Origin: Phallusia fumigata
Taxonomy: Eukaryota; Chordata; Ascidiacea; Phlebobranchia; Ascidiidae
Direction of reading: 5' to 3'
Assembly: GCA_008931825.1 (NCBI GenBank)
Contig: QXVZ01014954.1
Location: 3,807 to 37,574 of the forward strand
DNA length: 33,768 nt
The notes under the pieces were generated by a model. It saw only the letters and a list, made by a program, of their open reading frames with translations. It did no database searches and had not been told where the DNA came from. Position numbers and translations under genes: made by a program. Shown here one piece after another: positions 1-12,777 of the stretch. Every line of letters starts with the position of its first letter. The first letter of the stretch is position 1.

Positions 1-3000
1 TGTCAGGACTGATGAGGGCTTAACATCACTTCATATGGCAGTAAAAAATAATCTTTCTGTGATTGTTGATGCTGTATGTCTGCGTGGAGCTGACATGAAT
101 ATCCCATACAGTAACGGAGACTGTGCCCTTTGGGTGGCACTTACTACAGGTGGGCTAAAATATTTTCAGTGTTAACAGCCATTGTTGTACAAGTCATGTT
201 TGCTAAAATCAGTGCGACCACTGTAGACTGATTTGTGCTTGATAAGATTGTGTTATTAAAACGTCATGCAATAATAAAAGTGTCTGACTAGCAGGAACAG
301 CTTAAAACAGTATTTTTGTGTGTTTCACCAGGTTTGATTATTTAATTTCTCTTCTTGTGTTGTGAAGGTAATGATGAAATTGCCTCAACATTAGTAAGAC
401 ACGGATGTGATACAACATTTTGGTCAGAAGGACCAGAGGGTTGTTTACAGACATTGTTACATCGTGCAATTGATGAAAACAAAGAGGATGCTGCCTGTTT
501 TTTAATTAAAAGGTAAGATTATAACGTTTTTTCCAACAGCAGGTTTATAAAAACCCTACCAAAATGTTATTTTTTACTTTGCAGTGGTTGCGATATAGAC
601 AGCCCTAGAAAAGTTGGCCCATCCAATATAGCCACATATGTAATTGATGGTCAATCTGCAATCCACATGGCTTGTGCATGGGGTTTAGTTAAAATTTTGG
701 AATGCCTTCTTAAAAAAAATTCTGTGATAAATGCCCAGGTAGTGTTTGTTTTGATTTTGTTTATCTTTTGGTTGTGCAACAATAAAAGGTGTATAGCTTT
801 GGTTGCATGTATCATGTAAGTAACTTGTGTTTTGACTTTTAGGATAAGAAGCAAAACACACCACTTCATATTGCGGTAAGTGAAGATCAGCTGGAAATCA
901 CACAAATCCTCCTCACTCATCCCTCGATCAACTTAAATTTGACGGACAATAATGGCAAAACACCGTTTGCAGCAGCAATGGCATACAAAAACAACAAGTG
1001 TGCAGAAGCAATACTAACCAGAGAACCTGGTACAGCTGAACAGGTCCGAAAAGATTCAGACTTGGAAAGAAATTAAACTCAATAAAAACAACAAAATATG
1101 GTTTTTAGATGGATAAAAATGGCAAAAACTTTTTGCATTCTGCCATCCTGTTAAAAGATCTAGACAGTGTTCTGTTTCTTATATCTGTTGGAAGTGATGT
1201 GAACTCCTTGACTTGTGATGGTAATTTATCATCACCTCTACATCTTGCTATTGAAGTTAATGATGTTCTCATATTACGAAATTTGGTAAGTTTACATAAT
1301 GTGGAAAAAAATTATTACATTCATAAATTTGCTTTTATTTGTGAAGGTGTAAATAACTTGTATTGCATAGTTCATAACTTGGGTACAATGGCATTGTTTT
1401 GTCTTTTGGTTGGACTTGTCAATTAACCCCCAAAATTCATTCTCTGTTCAGAGATACTAATCCAAATGCATTTTTTGGTCCCCCTTACAGCCCCAAATCA
1501 TGCCTTTGGTATTAAGATTATAATTGGTGCAAAGTTGGTAAAGATTTGTTTGGATTTCAAAAAGTGTTATTTTCATTTTGTTTAAATTTTTTATTTGGAA
1601 ACTTTACCACGCCCTATTAACAACACTGCCAATTAGCAATTGCATGTTTGTGGGGATCCATACATTTATGCTTGAGATACTTTCTTTTCCAAAGTGTACA
1701 ACCTGGGCCATTCCAAACCACAGTGAGGGTTGGAAATGCACACACATTCCACACATAGACATACACGCTGCATGCAAATTTAAGACAATACCATTCTTTG
1801 TTTCCTATTAACTAGTGAATAGGGATTTATGTTCTTGATACACTTTTTTGTAATTTAATTTTTTTTAAGTTTACTGCTTCTAACTGCATCTGGGATAAAA
1901 AAATTAAAATCGTTGTCAGTGATAACTAATTACATACGCGATTAGGCCTATGCAAAAAAAAATAAGATGAGATCATAGCTTTATTTGAAGAAATAGCCTC
2001 GTCTCTTCTCACATAATTTATGCTTCCCATATTTTAACAGAAAAATTGCACTGTGCAACTTCACATTGAAACCCATATTTAGGTTAATCAAATAAATTAT
2101 TTAAATTCTATTACATTAACTAGATTATGCAATAAAGCGTTATGCATTTAACTGGAGTAGCTTCTTTATAGATGATAGGCTATGGTTTGGGATTTACGAT
2201 CCTGATGAAATAAAACGGATTATGCATGTACATATGCAACAAAAAAAGTGTGGAAATTTCAATTTAAATTTGAAGGTTTATTTTATCTTTACCGAATCCT
2301 GTGAACAGGCCTATTGGGATTGAGTGATTGAGTGAAGAAAAAGTTTGGAACCGCTGTTGTAGTGCAAAGCAGTATTTTTTGTAGTGTTTTCTACCTTAAT
2401 GCATAGTTAATCAAAACTATTTTTACCACAGCTGTTGGCTGGAAGCAACATTGATGCCTTAAACAAACATCGTCAAACTGCACTTCATATTGCTGCTATT
2501 AAGAATGAAGCATCAGTGGCTTCTGTACTAATTGAAAATGGTGCCAACGTGAATGCTGTGGATAATGAAGGAAATAATGGTAATGTTATTTAAACAAATA
2601 TTGAAACAAAAAATAAAATTTACAAAAACAACACTATATTGCTGAAGCTTGGGACTAGACATTAGCAATGAAATGTTTTGATAATGAATAAAGATGTCAA
2701 TACAAACATTATGACCTTTTTCAATCAAACAAATAATACAGTACATGTATGCCTGACACCCTACTTAATCTACAACTTTGCATGAGTGTGGATCCATGCA
2801 TATTTCTGCAGAAACAATCATGTCATAAAAAAACTTATATTACTATGGGGCTCAATGTAAAACAATAATGTGAATATACATCCTTTCTAAATTGGGTGAT
2901 AATGTGTGTGGAATGGAAACATGATAAAAGCACCATATTAGTTACATATGTGTCTCCATGTATCTCAGTTCCTGTTATGAAAAGGCAAACAAGTAGTTGC

Positions 3001-5618
3001 CGCATGTTAAGCTGTGGGGCAAATATTCAGTTTGGGACTCAGTTAATGTACAGAATATTTGTTGTTTAAAACCATAAATTGTTTACCATGACCCACTTTT
3101 TTGTAGTGTTTCATTTGGTTGCCATGCACGGTTGTTTGGAATGTATGCAAACTCTTTCCCAAATGGTGCCAAATATTCAAAAAGCTTCAACAGCAAGCAA
3201 CAACAAATCACAAACTTCACTTCATCTATTAGCATTGAATGCACAAAGCAATGCTGCCCCTATGTTTGAATGCTTATTTGCTGCTGTACCTGACTATCCC
3301 CTGGATGTCCAAGATCAGAATGGCAACACAGGTGTGCAATGTTTACTTTCTGGGTCATTGGTTCTATACCAATAAAAAACTTAGTGCAGTGGTTCCCCAA
3401 AACTTAGTGCAGCTCCTGAGACTTATAAATCACCGCATCCATGTCCTTTTTTTGCGCTATGTGCACAATGTGTTGGGCAGATCGGAAAGTGTGTGTGTGG
3501 AAAATGTGCACAATTTGCCTGAAATGTGCTCATTGTGCACCACTAGTTTCTTGACCAAACAGCGTCTTGCATGCCCCTGTAAACAAACAAATCATTAAAT
3601 ATTTTTTGATCTGCTGAGATTGGGTCGCTGAAAATTTACAACTACATTAAGTTGGCACAAATAATTTAAAAGTACAAATTTGTTTAGCTAAAAACACTAA
3701 TTTCAGACATAAAATTTGGGTGGAAGTATGGCACAAAAGTTAGGACAGCGCATTTCTCATGTAATTGTATTTTTTACAACTGCTACCATGGTAAAAATTC
3801 AAGCGGTTTGAGCTAATCATACAGAGAACAGATGTTAATATTGAAATGTTGTTTGTAACAATATTGATCGCAAGTGCACCTGCTTTCAACTTTGTCATCA
3901 CCTCATTAAAACAACAAAATCTATTTTCGTTATAAAAACGTATTGAAAAGGAGTTTAGACGCAATAAAACTTTCGCGAAAGTAATTGTAGTAAATTCACC
4001 TTTCTTTATTAAAAACTGAACAGAGAATATTGTAGGGAGAACACCTGTTTACATTCACTTATACACACATTTGAAATAGTGTGTCAGGACATTTCGGCCA
4101 TTGCACACTTCCAAATATTGTGCACAAAAAGTGCGTGCACACTTCACAAAAAGTGCGTGCACACGCCCTGGCACATTTCGATAAAATGTATGCTCACATT
4201 TCAGGCCGCGCAGAGTTCCAAAACATTGTGTGAATAAATAGCACATTCTCTGTTGCTGCGAAGGGCACCCCAGTGTACCACGGCGCCCAAAGGCCCCCTC
4301 TCGTAGAATGGGTCAAATTATTAAACAATATCCGAACTAGATGAAATGCGGATAGTTTATATAACATGCCATAGTGGTGCAATAATTGCTGTGTTTTACC
4401 TTAAGTTTGTAGAACATGTCATTGTGGTGCACTAAATGGTTTGTTTAACCCTAAAGCCTGACATGTATTTAGAAAAATACATAATATTTAACTTTGCTTG
4501 TGTGGGAACCCATGCGTTTCTGCCTGCAGAAACAATCATCCCTTGAAAAGCATAGGCAACTATGAGACCCAGTATAATAATGTAAGGAATATACCTTCTT
4601 TCTCAATTGGGTAATAATGTATGTAGAATGCAAAACATGATGAGGCACCCTTCTAGTGTAACTTAACTAATTGATCCCATTGTAAACATGCTAGTGTTAG
4701 AATTTAAACTTTCTACACAAGGTGATGTTTTTAGGATTATTGCTAGCTTATATGAATGGACACGGAGCTTTGTGTCGATCACTTGTTCGTTCTGGAGCAA
4801 CTCTTGCTACCTCCAATCTTAGTGGTGTGAATATTTTTAATCATCCTGTTGCCACAAAGCAGCTTCTTTTCCGATTGCTTGACACCTTAAACCAGGTATT
4901 TTTGTAGCTGCATTGTGATGTGAAAATGAATCTGTATGACATTTGGGGGGAAAAAGCCTGTTAGGATTTAAATTACAGGAGAGGTTTGATCGCCTAATTC
5001 AAATTAACTGTTGGGCATTTTGTGACCCAAAACTTTTTTTGGTAGAATTTGCCTCATTTTGTTTAATCTTTTAGTTTGCTTTTTTGCTGTGTAGCTAGTT
5101 ACCTGTGAGAGTAGTAATATGCAGAACAGACATTATGATCTGACAGTGTTGTAAACAATTCCTACTGAGTCAAGTGATTCATCCAGCAATCCGAATGTAT
5201 AATTTTTACTTGTAAATGTGACCTAAATCAAGTAATGTGTTAAAAAAGACATGATTAGAAGCCCTTGGAGTCAGGAACTTGATTTTATCTAATCAATGGA
5301 TATTACCACACCACAAAAACAAACCAAAGTAGTTGACTGGTAGACCCACATAAAATAGCACTTGGTCTTAGTTTCGTATAATGTAGGCTTTTTTACCTGA
5401 TTGGTTTAATGCAGGAACCACCCTGGGTTGAAGGTAGCAACTGTTTGGAATGTGACGTCAAATTTGGTGTTGCGACTAGAAAGCATCATTGCAGACATTG
5501 TGGAAGGCTTTTATGTGCTAAGTGCTCCTCGAAGGTTATGCCAATTATTAAGTTTGACATTGCTAAACCTACAAGAGTTTGTGACTTATGCTATGATGTA
5601 TTGACTATTGGTGGCTAA
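1..5618 (+). CDS. ANKFY1: ANKFY1 / Rabankyrin-5, C-terminal part (5' end outside window)
   Basis: Endosomal Rab5 effector of the ankyrin-repeat plus FYVE family, which binds PI3P on early endosomes and acts in macropinocytosis and endosomal trafficking (family knowledge). Nine exons read in phase: 1-149, 368-512, 585-738, 843-1043, 1109-1285, 2432-2579, 3107-3331, 4735-4895 and 5415-5618 (TAA), about 520 residues. Successive ankyrin repeats are visible through motifs such as TSLHMAV, NTPLHIAV, SPLHLAIEV and TALHIAA. The last exon is a FYVE finger. The order of repeats, the linker with VNIFNHPVATKQLLFRLLD and the FYVE end match ANKFY1, whose vertebrate protein is about 1170 residues, so the BTB region and first repeats lie upstream of the window. 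Introns 1286-2431 and 3332-4734 carry dispersed repeats; 2580-3106 carries a leader copy; 4896-5414 shows nothing recognisable. Confidence 0.93.
2745..2960 (-). repeat. Composite dispersed repeat, leader segment only (reverse orientation)
   Basis: This is one copy of a family found repeatedly in the window. Shared blocks, read on the minus strand, are a start near CATTCCACACACATTATCAC, a GAATATACATxxTT block, an ATTGGGxC-like block, and the palindromic core TTTCTGCAGAAA followed by ATGCATGGATCC and TGCAAAGTTGTA. It lies within an ANKFY1 intron. Confidence 0.55.
3386..3420 (+). mobile_element. Possible hAT-type terminal repeat fragment in ANKFY1 intron
   Basis: The stretch begins CAGTGGTTCCCCAAA, the form of the terminal inverted repeat of many animal hAT transposons. 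No matching second terminus or target duplication could be found nearby, so this is at most a truncated relic. Confidence 0.3.
4123..4166. repeat. Two-copy 22-base direct repeat
   Basis: The same 22-base unit (core AAAAAGTGCGTGCACAC) occurs twice in tandem at 4123-4144 and 4145-4166, inside the large ANKFY1 intron 3332-4734. The unit holds the self-complementary core GTGCAC. Function unknown; probably repeat debris. Confidence 0.6.
4280..4640 (-). repeat. Composite dispersed repeat: leader plus one ~127-base unit (reverse orientation)
   Basis: The leader (about 4455-4640) carries the perfect hairpin GTTTCTGC-CT-GCAGAAAC at 4516-4533. Next to it, at about 4280-4440, are copies of the ~127-base unit, recognisable on the minus strand by ACATGTTCTACAAACT and TAATTTGACCCATT. 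Same order as the large copy at 30026-31261. Intronic in ANKFY1. Confidence 0.6.
5415..5618 (+). CDS. ANKFY1: Terminal exon of ANKFY1: FYVE zinc finger
   Basis: This exon starts after a clear acceptor (AATGCAG at 5408-5414) and encodes 67 residues and a TAA stop. It shows the FYVE signature: a tryptophan start (PPWVEG), a C-x2-C pair, the basic PI3P-binding core RKHHCRHCG, then a C-x2-C pair in LLCAKC, and finally RVC followed by a last Cys in CDLCYDVL. All eight zinc ligands appear present. The usual W-x-x-D start is W-V-E-G here, as is typical for this family. The exon closes the protein nine residues after the last Cys. Predicted role: anchoring to PI3P on early endosomes. Confidence 0.95.
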   Translation, partial: EPPWVEGSNCLECDVKFGVATRKHHCRHCGRLLCAKCSSKVMPIIKFDIAKPTRVCDLCYDVLTIGG

Positions 5619-6179
5619 CACATCATAATTCACCTGGCATGTATTTGTGTGATTGTTAAATCCGCTGTGACATCAGTTTTGACTGTGCTTGCAATCACTG
5701 TTATCAATTTCTCATTACTGCAGTATTTTAAAGTGGATTTAACACATTAAAACAATGTTTGAATTTTTGGTTTCATTGTTTTAAAAAATATGTAACAGTG
5801 CATGACATTTGTTTTGTATTACAATGATTTTATGTTTACAACATACAAGAACTGTTCTTTATGTGGTGACTATGATTTTACTTTGATTCTGCATCTGCAA
5901 TTGCTGACATTTTCATATTTGTGCAATACTTTTCCATGTTGTTTAAAAAATCTCCACCAACGTTGTTGATACTTTTTATGGTACAGTACTTATTATTCAG
6001 GATAATCTTTAATTACTTTCAGAAATATTTTATTCTTTCACTATGCAGGATTCTACATCCAAAATTAAAATTGTTTTTCAAGGTTTGCAACACTAAAAAG
6101 CAGTTAATAATGTAGTAGGCTCAGCAGACCTTAAACTAGGGGCTTATTGGTGTCTCCTTTCATTTTTTTATGAAACAAT

Positions 6180-6600
6180 GACCAAACTGGTCGAAATTTA
6201 CAGTTTGTGGAACAGGCTCTAGCAGTTAACCTCCCTCCCCAAAAGAATCGGTCAAATTAACTGGATAAAATTAAGCACTTTTCAGAAATACCACTGTGGT
6301 ATTTAAGTCCTATAAAGTTAGTGGCGTGTCATTCCATCTTCTTAGTTATTATTTAATTGTTGAAAACTCTTGAATAAAACTTTCACATACAATCATGGAA
6401 TTTAGAAAAATTATCTTCCACAATTTTGACGTGTATCAAAAAAAATGCACGATGTACACATATGCATGTGATTTTGCAAAAACAATATGCTAATGTGACT
6501 AATGTAGTGAGTTGTGGGTGGTGTGGTAACTTGTAAAATGAGTGATAATGTGTGTGGAATGGTATTATGGTAAACGCCACCAGTTTAACAACCTATACCT
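6180..6600 (-). repeat. Composite dispersed repeat, degenerate copy (reverse orientation)
   Basis: The unit part is recognisable at about 6190-6260 on the minus strand (TTAATTTGACCGATT then CCC and GTTAAC), and the leader part at about 6430-6600 (start CATTCCACACACATTATCAC, then TGCATATGTG and TGCATTTTTT). The internal hairpin is largely lost. Sequence decay suggests an older copy. Confidence 0.45.
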
Positions 6601-7300
6601 TGTTATTTTTCTGACTACACATACAAATGTCAAACCAATGCAAAACATAATTCAACTGCAGTTTATATAATCTTGTTTTAGGAAAATGCATATAAAAGCA
6701 GGTAGCAAAAAAATGAATGCTTGTGACTCAGCTGGACATTTTTCGTTTATTTCGTCACATGGTTTCATTGCGCCATAAAGTTGCCTCAGTTTCTAATCAC
6801 TGATTTGCTGGAATAGGCTTCATGTCATATAATGAAATGGTTAAATTACACTTAAAGTATATTGGCTTTTAGAACATTAAAATGGCATATATGTTTTAAA
6901 TAAATTATCACTGTCACAGAAAATCCTAATACATTAAAAGGGGGCATAGACTAATAGTTTGGGAAGCCTAGGTGTACAGGACCTCATTCACTTTTTTTCA
7001 GTATAATGAATGTAAACTTTAATATGACATTTTTAATACATAACAAATGTATTTCTAAGTGAAGGAAAATATAACACAGGCTTTTCATATAGCTTATGAG
7101 AAAAAGAGATTAAAACAAGCAAATTCTCCTAATTAGCATAATCTAGATGTTAGGTGTTTTGCATTATGTAGTCATTAACTACCTGTACAACATTTGATTT
7201 GTTTTTTCTGTGCTTTGCAAAAAGCAAGATGTACAACAAAAACATAAATTACAGTTTAAAAACCTACTACACAGTCCCAAGCGCATGTTTTAAATAAGAT

Positions 7301-7338
7301 TTTTTTATCACAACGCACTTTTTTATCACAACGCACTT
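7301..7338. repeat. Short tandem repeat with core ATCACAACGCACTT
   Basis: The core ATCACAACGCACTT preceded by a T run occurs twice in tandem, and is followed at 7339 by ATAACAAACACTGG. A very similar string occurs once more at 8929-8964, at a GCLC splice site. The pattern (short subterminal repeats next to CAGTGTTTGTTA on the minus strand) resembles the end of a non-autonomous DNA transposon, but no full element is delimited. Confidence 0.5.
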
Positions 7339-8556
7339 ATAACAAACACTGGTAAGGAATATTACATTTTTAATTGAAAGGTTTTCAAAACTTTTTAGTT
7401 GTATAGAAATGCGCAAACAAGATAATGACATTTGTCATATACATCATTTTCTACTACAAATAGGTTGCATTGGTAGTCAAGTTTGGCAAAACTTGTAGGT
7501 TGACCTTTGGTTTGCCAATGCAGTGATTCAGCCAATTGAACTACAAACTCTTGATGACCTTTATGACCATAGTTGCATTACAAATTCATCAATGGGATTT
7601 TGCCCTTTTACAAACTAACTATAACCTAACATGTTACTGTCATGTGGAGAACTACTGTAAATAGGAGCAGAACTATTATAATGCACTGTATTTCACAGTT
7701 TGATAATAGCAAACACAATTTTGTTGCCACCACTTGACTGATGTAGCAGACAAATAATAAAAACGATTAAATAAAGTTGCTGTGAACCACTGTCTTCTCA
7801 ACCGCGATACAGCAAACATATTGAAATTACCACTGTGCAACAGCCTAATTTTTTCCAATCTAATGCCTGCAAGGTGGCGAATAAATGGCCAATTATGTTT
7901 GAAGTCTGATACCAATTGCTAAGCGCTGCATTATTCTGTTCTGGGACACAATAGTCCAAACATGCATTTGCCAATCTAAGAGTAATTACTTGGTTAATAG
8001 GGTTGAGATTTAAACTATCTCAAAAGAATCACCCTTTGTATGTACATTTTAAATTCCAATAAATGGATTAATGTTTTTCAATATATTACTTGCACCGCCT
8101 ATAAAAAATGGAGTTTGGGGTCATAAAGATGGAAAATGGGTACTAAAAGTCACAAATACCTTGCAATGTAAAACTTTTCAAATATGAAACTTCTAGGTGA
8201 CCTACTTTATAAAATGTTGCTGTTTTGAAAATTCCTTGTTTTAGGGGCCTATAAACAAACCAATGTGGTAATAGTATTAGTGCACAGCTTTAGGTACCCA
8301 TTTATTGTGTGTGCAAATTTAAAGAAATTTTATGACTTATATTTGGCTAAACAGAAGGAACAAACCAGCACTGGACAAAAAAGAAGTATGCGCTTTTTCA
8401 TGGAAGACCCATACAAGTGTTAAGACTACATGTCAGTGATTGTCGAGCCACAATTATAAAACGATAAAACAAACCTATAAAATGCACCAGCTTGGACTAA
8501 ATGAGACCTGGTCATAAAAATGTTACTTCTGACAACCTTTTTGTGTCTGCAAGGTC

Positions 8557-11500
8557 CTAGTGAATATATTCACTTTTGTGCTGTGGAATTCCAAAAAGCT
8601 GATGACATTTTACTTCTCCCTTCTCGATTTGGTCACATCTCATCAGAAGGTCATAAGCGATGGAATCATTTACTTTGGAATCCTGCTGATAATCTGGATG
8701 TGACATCACAAAGTGTCTCATCCATTGAGCTGCAGTCATGTACTCCCCTGACAACAAAAGTTGTCATTTAGTTAAAACGGTTGCTTTTGTACCAATGTGT
8801 ATGCTGAACCAACCTGTTGCACGCTTGCTAATCAGATTCAAATACTCAGTGATAGTGCAGCGTGCATTGACTTCAATTTCAACACTGTCCAAGTAACGTC
8901 TTATTAATGGAATAAAGCCAGGGAAAACATTTCACAACGCACTTATCATTTAACAAAACACTATCTGAAAATAAGGATGCTAGCCGTAGAATAGCTGGCA
9001 CAATACAGATACACTACAAAGGTTGATAACGCTTTCGCTGATGAATAACACATACCCACCTTGCCATTAATGATTGTATCAATGGACATTTTTTCACATA
9101 TTGCTGGTTTGGAATTAATGTTTTCAGTCCCAGGAGTAATTTCTAAACATACACATCATGTTACCAGGTATTTCTTAAGTTTGGCACATAAATGATCAAG
9201 TCACCACATCACGCACAGGCATGATTGCAAAGGGAATGAAATGTTTGTTTAGTTTTTGACCAACAAACAACAAAAGTGCACATTTTTTGCTTCACAAGTA
9301 GGTTCAAATATCTAAATAAGTACCTTCTCCATTTTCGCATGGAGCACTGCTGGTTGAACACAACTGGGTACAACAAGATGGAGTGCCACTCGTAATAACA
9401 TTTTTTCGAAAGTAGAATTTTTGCTGTTTTACTGCATTGTTCTCTTGAGCACAATGCATATTCTTGTCCACCTACAAAAAATATACATGTGTAATGTGTT
9501 GTTATTTTGTATGACCCAAAATACCATACATGCAGGGTCTGTTTACCAAACAAGAATTATTTTAAATGTAAGTAAATTCAATTTCTAGCTCAAAAAATAA
9601 CACCATGTAAAGCAAAAATATAATGCAAATCCTCACATGTGATATAGGCATGAGAAAATCTAGCTTGTATGTCAAAATTACTCGAGTCAGTAAAACAATG
9701 AAAACAACAAATGCTGCATTCTCAAAATCAGTGAGCTGGGCTTCCATAACCCTAAATTCTACTCTCCAACCAATTGATGAACCAGGAGGTGGTGGCTTAA
9801 ATCGCATTGATTGCCAATTTGTTGACTGTATGTTCTAAAACAAGCAAATCAAGTTTATTTGTACTAAAAACAAGTAAATCAAATAATGTTTACTTCAAAG
9901 TGATCTGTTTCATTTTCATCATCTAGCTCAATTTTTTTGGAAAACAAAGATAAAGGATCCCGAATCCACAGATGTGCAATGTGGTTGGCTAGTAGTTCAT
10001 CAAGGCCTATATGCAACATAAGTGACTGATGGTAATTTATGTAAAAACAGTACCACTAATTCAGCAAGTAAATCAAGCAACCTGCATTTTTCAGCAATTT
10101 CTTAGCATCATCGTTGATTTCTACTTTAATGTCGTTGAAAATCTCAGAGTTTTTGGAAAGGTAACTGTCAATTGAGTCATACCTGGATTTCTGAATTCGC
10201 ATCCTACAAAGAATAGAGATTGGATAAAACCAAAAGGCATATTTTAACTGAATAAAATCAACTTACTTGTTTTTACTTAAAGGTTTGAGCCCTCTTTCTT
10301 CCTCTGTACGATCGTCCACACTACCTGCAATTACCTGCCACCTGGTATCAATATCAGAGAGATAACCTCGGTAAATAGGAGAAGCTGCGCTAAGAGCAAG
10401 CTGTGGGGAATAATTTAGTATTAATAAAGAAACTAAATGAAAACTACAGGTACAAAAATATTGTACCATGATGGGGCACACTGGAGCTAGCTGATCATAC
10501 AACAATTTGGCTTCTTCAATATTGCATGCTTGGAATGTCATTTGCAGGCAACAATTGCCCATGCCAAAACCCATGCAATCCATGTAAATGTGGTCAGGTT
10601 TGGCTGCAGCATTTGCCTCGGGGTCAATAAATGTTTCAACAAATGGGCTTGGTGTTTTTTTGTCTCTAAAAACTAGCAATTAACGAAAACAAATTTTGTT
10701 TAATTTTCAAAGTTTTCAAAATAAAATATGTGAAAATTACTTACTTGGTATGTTAATGGCCACCTTCTCACCTTTCCTCTTGCGAATATTTCGAGTCAGA
10801 TATCTAAAAATTTATGAAAATACCAATGTACTAATGTTAGCAATAATCCTACCAAGTCAATATAACTCACGGAAATCTGGGATGACTACATATTGCCTGG
10901 TCAGGAAAAAACAATGACCTTGATACAGGATTTGATTCAGGGCCAACTATAGAATGCTTCGGGTCAGTAAAATCGATGCAACCTAACCTGCAACAACAGT
11001 AAATCCATCAGTTTAAACTGCAAAGTTATTAAACTAAAACCTATAATCACATTTTCAAGATACAACAAACCTTGGAAAAACTGTCAAACTCATGATTTGT
11101 TCATCAGGTTTTAGATATTCTTGAACTTCTTTTCGCCTGTATTAAAAGAACAGAAGGTTATATTATCAAGTAAAAACAACTTCGTTCTGTACCTCATTCT
11201 CATGTTTGCTTCAACAATATTAAATTGTGCCATGTAGCCTAGATATGGCTTTCCTGGGGTTCCTTCCACCATATAGGTTGCATATTCTTGTCTCCATAAT
11301 GATGTTAGACTGCAGCAAACATATGACTGATATCAATTTTTAACCAGTGGTCAGGGTACTAAGTTGTGTAGGCAAAAATGATTAGCATTGTCAAATAGCA
11401 ATTTAACTGATTAACGGTAATATCCAAAACTGCAGGTCCACATGGTCCAGCACTTTGTCTGCCTCTAAATTAAAAACTGTAGGTCCACCTTTCGCAACAC

Positions 11501-12639
11501 GTAAACTACAAATACTACAAGTAATGCATTAAAACAGCGGAAAACTTGCAATTCCTATAGTCAGGCTTAAAACAAACGTGTTCGGTTAAATCAGATCTTC
11601 ACCTAATACGGATAAATTTGTCGACACAATCGATTCCGGATTAACAGAAATTTACCCAATTATTATTTCAAAAGATGTTCATGACATTGAAGAGCCACAT
11701 GTAATATACACATACTACAATAACAATTATTACTTCTCCATGTTTTTTCTTTCCTTTTCTTGTAGTTGGTTGCAGATTTCCTCTCCACGCAAGGACAACT
11801 GCACACGACGGTGGTCATGATCAAAGCGTACAATCATGTATTCAACCTTAAAATTTTTTTTAAGAGGTAATTACAAGCACTAATGTCATTATCATGAATG
11901 ACTTAGAAAAGGGGCATAGGCATTGATTCATGGGGTGGCGGGGGTGGTGGCCATCCCACTGGAAACTTCTAGGGTGACATATGTTGCTTGCGCCAACATG
12001 AGGATTCTGAAGATTACACATGTGTTCGATGCGCCACACAAGTTTATTTTTGTATGTTAAACCATGCAGGAGGAAGTATTTTTTGTATGTCTCTTGTGCT
12101 GTACGCACCGATAATATTAGTGATAACATATAGTATTATGACGCTATGATATACAGATGTATGTTGTGTAAAATGTGGATTTGACCATTTCATCACCCAA
12201 CACAAAAAAAAATTTGCTAAAATATCTTTGCCTATGAAAAGGAGTGCTGCAAAGTCAGTGGTGGTTAGAAATGATAGAGGTATGATATTAGTAAGTTGGA
12301 ATTTCACAATTGTTACACGTTTTTTCTTTTATAGCAGCAACTTTGAGCCCAGCACAATACCGAATCATTTTTGATGATGACAACACAGTTTGTCAAATAA
12401 TACAAATATTTTGCACACAAGTAATGGCCTGTATTATATAGTGTTTTTACAAAGCTATCAAAATGATATCAGTTAACTGCTTGCACCTCATCACCCCATT
12501 TTAAACTATCCTCCGGCCTTTTCATAAGACGATCGTAGTTGTTTAAAAACTGCAAAATTCCATGATGTTTGACGTATTCAACGTGTGGTTCAATGTCCTT
12601 CCAGTCTAAAGGGTCGCCATCAAAATCAAGTAATCCCAT
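8557..12639 (-). CDS. GCLC: Glutamate-cysteine ligase catalytic subunit
   Basis: Cytosolic enzyme that joins L-glutamate and L-cysteine with ATP, the rate-limiting step of glutathione synthesis; in animals it pairs with the modifier subunit GCLM. Fifteen exons (5' to 3'): 12639-12487, 11846-11734, 11309-11193, 11136-11071, 10987-10871, 10803-10745, 10672-10467, 10400-10267, 10203-10082, 10006-9894, 9834-9637, 9471-9324, 9142-9060, 8928-8814 and 8747-8557. They give about 644 residues, against 637 in human. Diagnostic blocks: N-terminal [13 protein letters not shown], the [11 protein letters not shown] catalytic block, [36 protein letters not shown] and [19 protein letters not shown]. An in-frame TAG lies upstream of the chosen ATG with none between. 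All joins agree in phase except the acceptor before exon 14, which carries a 36-base insertion (8929-8964). Confidence 0.95.
8929..8964 (-). mobile_element. 36-base repeat-like insertion at a GCLC splice acceptor
   Basis: On the minus strand a strong acceptor (TTATTTTCAG, ending at 8965) is followed by 36 bases that hold in-frame stops. Only then, at 8928, does the conserved exon start (VFPGFIPL). If the 36 bases are skipped, the CAG joins the exon in the right phase (0). The inserted string is closely related to the 7301-7352 repeat (shared GTGCGTTGTGA and AGTGTTT). The read-out of the spliced transcript is unknown. Confidence 0.5.
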
Positions 12640-12777
12640 TTGCAACAAAAAACGTTCTACTATCTAAATACTCCAAAATACGCTAACTAACCTCTACAAC
12701 GCAGTTGTTTTAGTTACTTACTACAACGGAACTTCACGTACAAGGTTGTGCAACTTTCCACATGACAATGCAGAAAT

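Larger units (their letters stand above)
5619..8556. other. Intergenic region between ANKFY1 and GCLC (convergent 3' ends)
   Basis: The two flanking genes end towards each other here. An ATTAAA at 5746-5751 is a candidate poly(A) signal for ANKFY1. A degenerate composite repeat lies at about 6180-6600, and a short tandem repeat at 7301-7338. Reading frames in this stretch are short, start at random ATGs and match nothing recognisable. No RNA gene was seen. Confidence 0.6.

Noticed and set aside
1109-1109. ATG at 1109 as the start of a small protein
   Set aside because: This ATG immediately follows a splice acceptor and continues the ANKFY1 frame in phase 0; it is an internal codon.
3239-3598. 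119-codon plus-strand frame
   Set aside because: It overlaps ANKFY1 exon 3107-3331 in another frame and runs on into intron repeat sequence.
10871-10919. Extra intron in GCLC at 10919 (AAG followed by GTCATT)
   Set aside because: Reading straight through gives the conserved SLFFPDQAI and HPRF residues, so the exon is continuous from 10987 to 10871.
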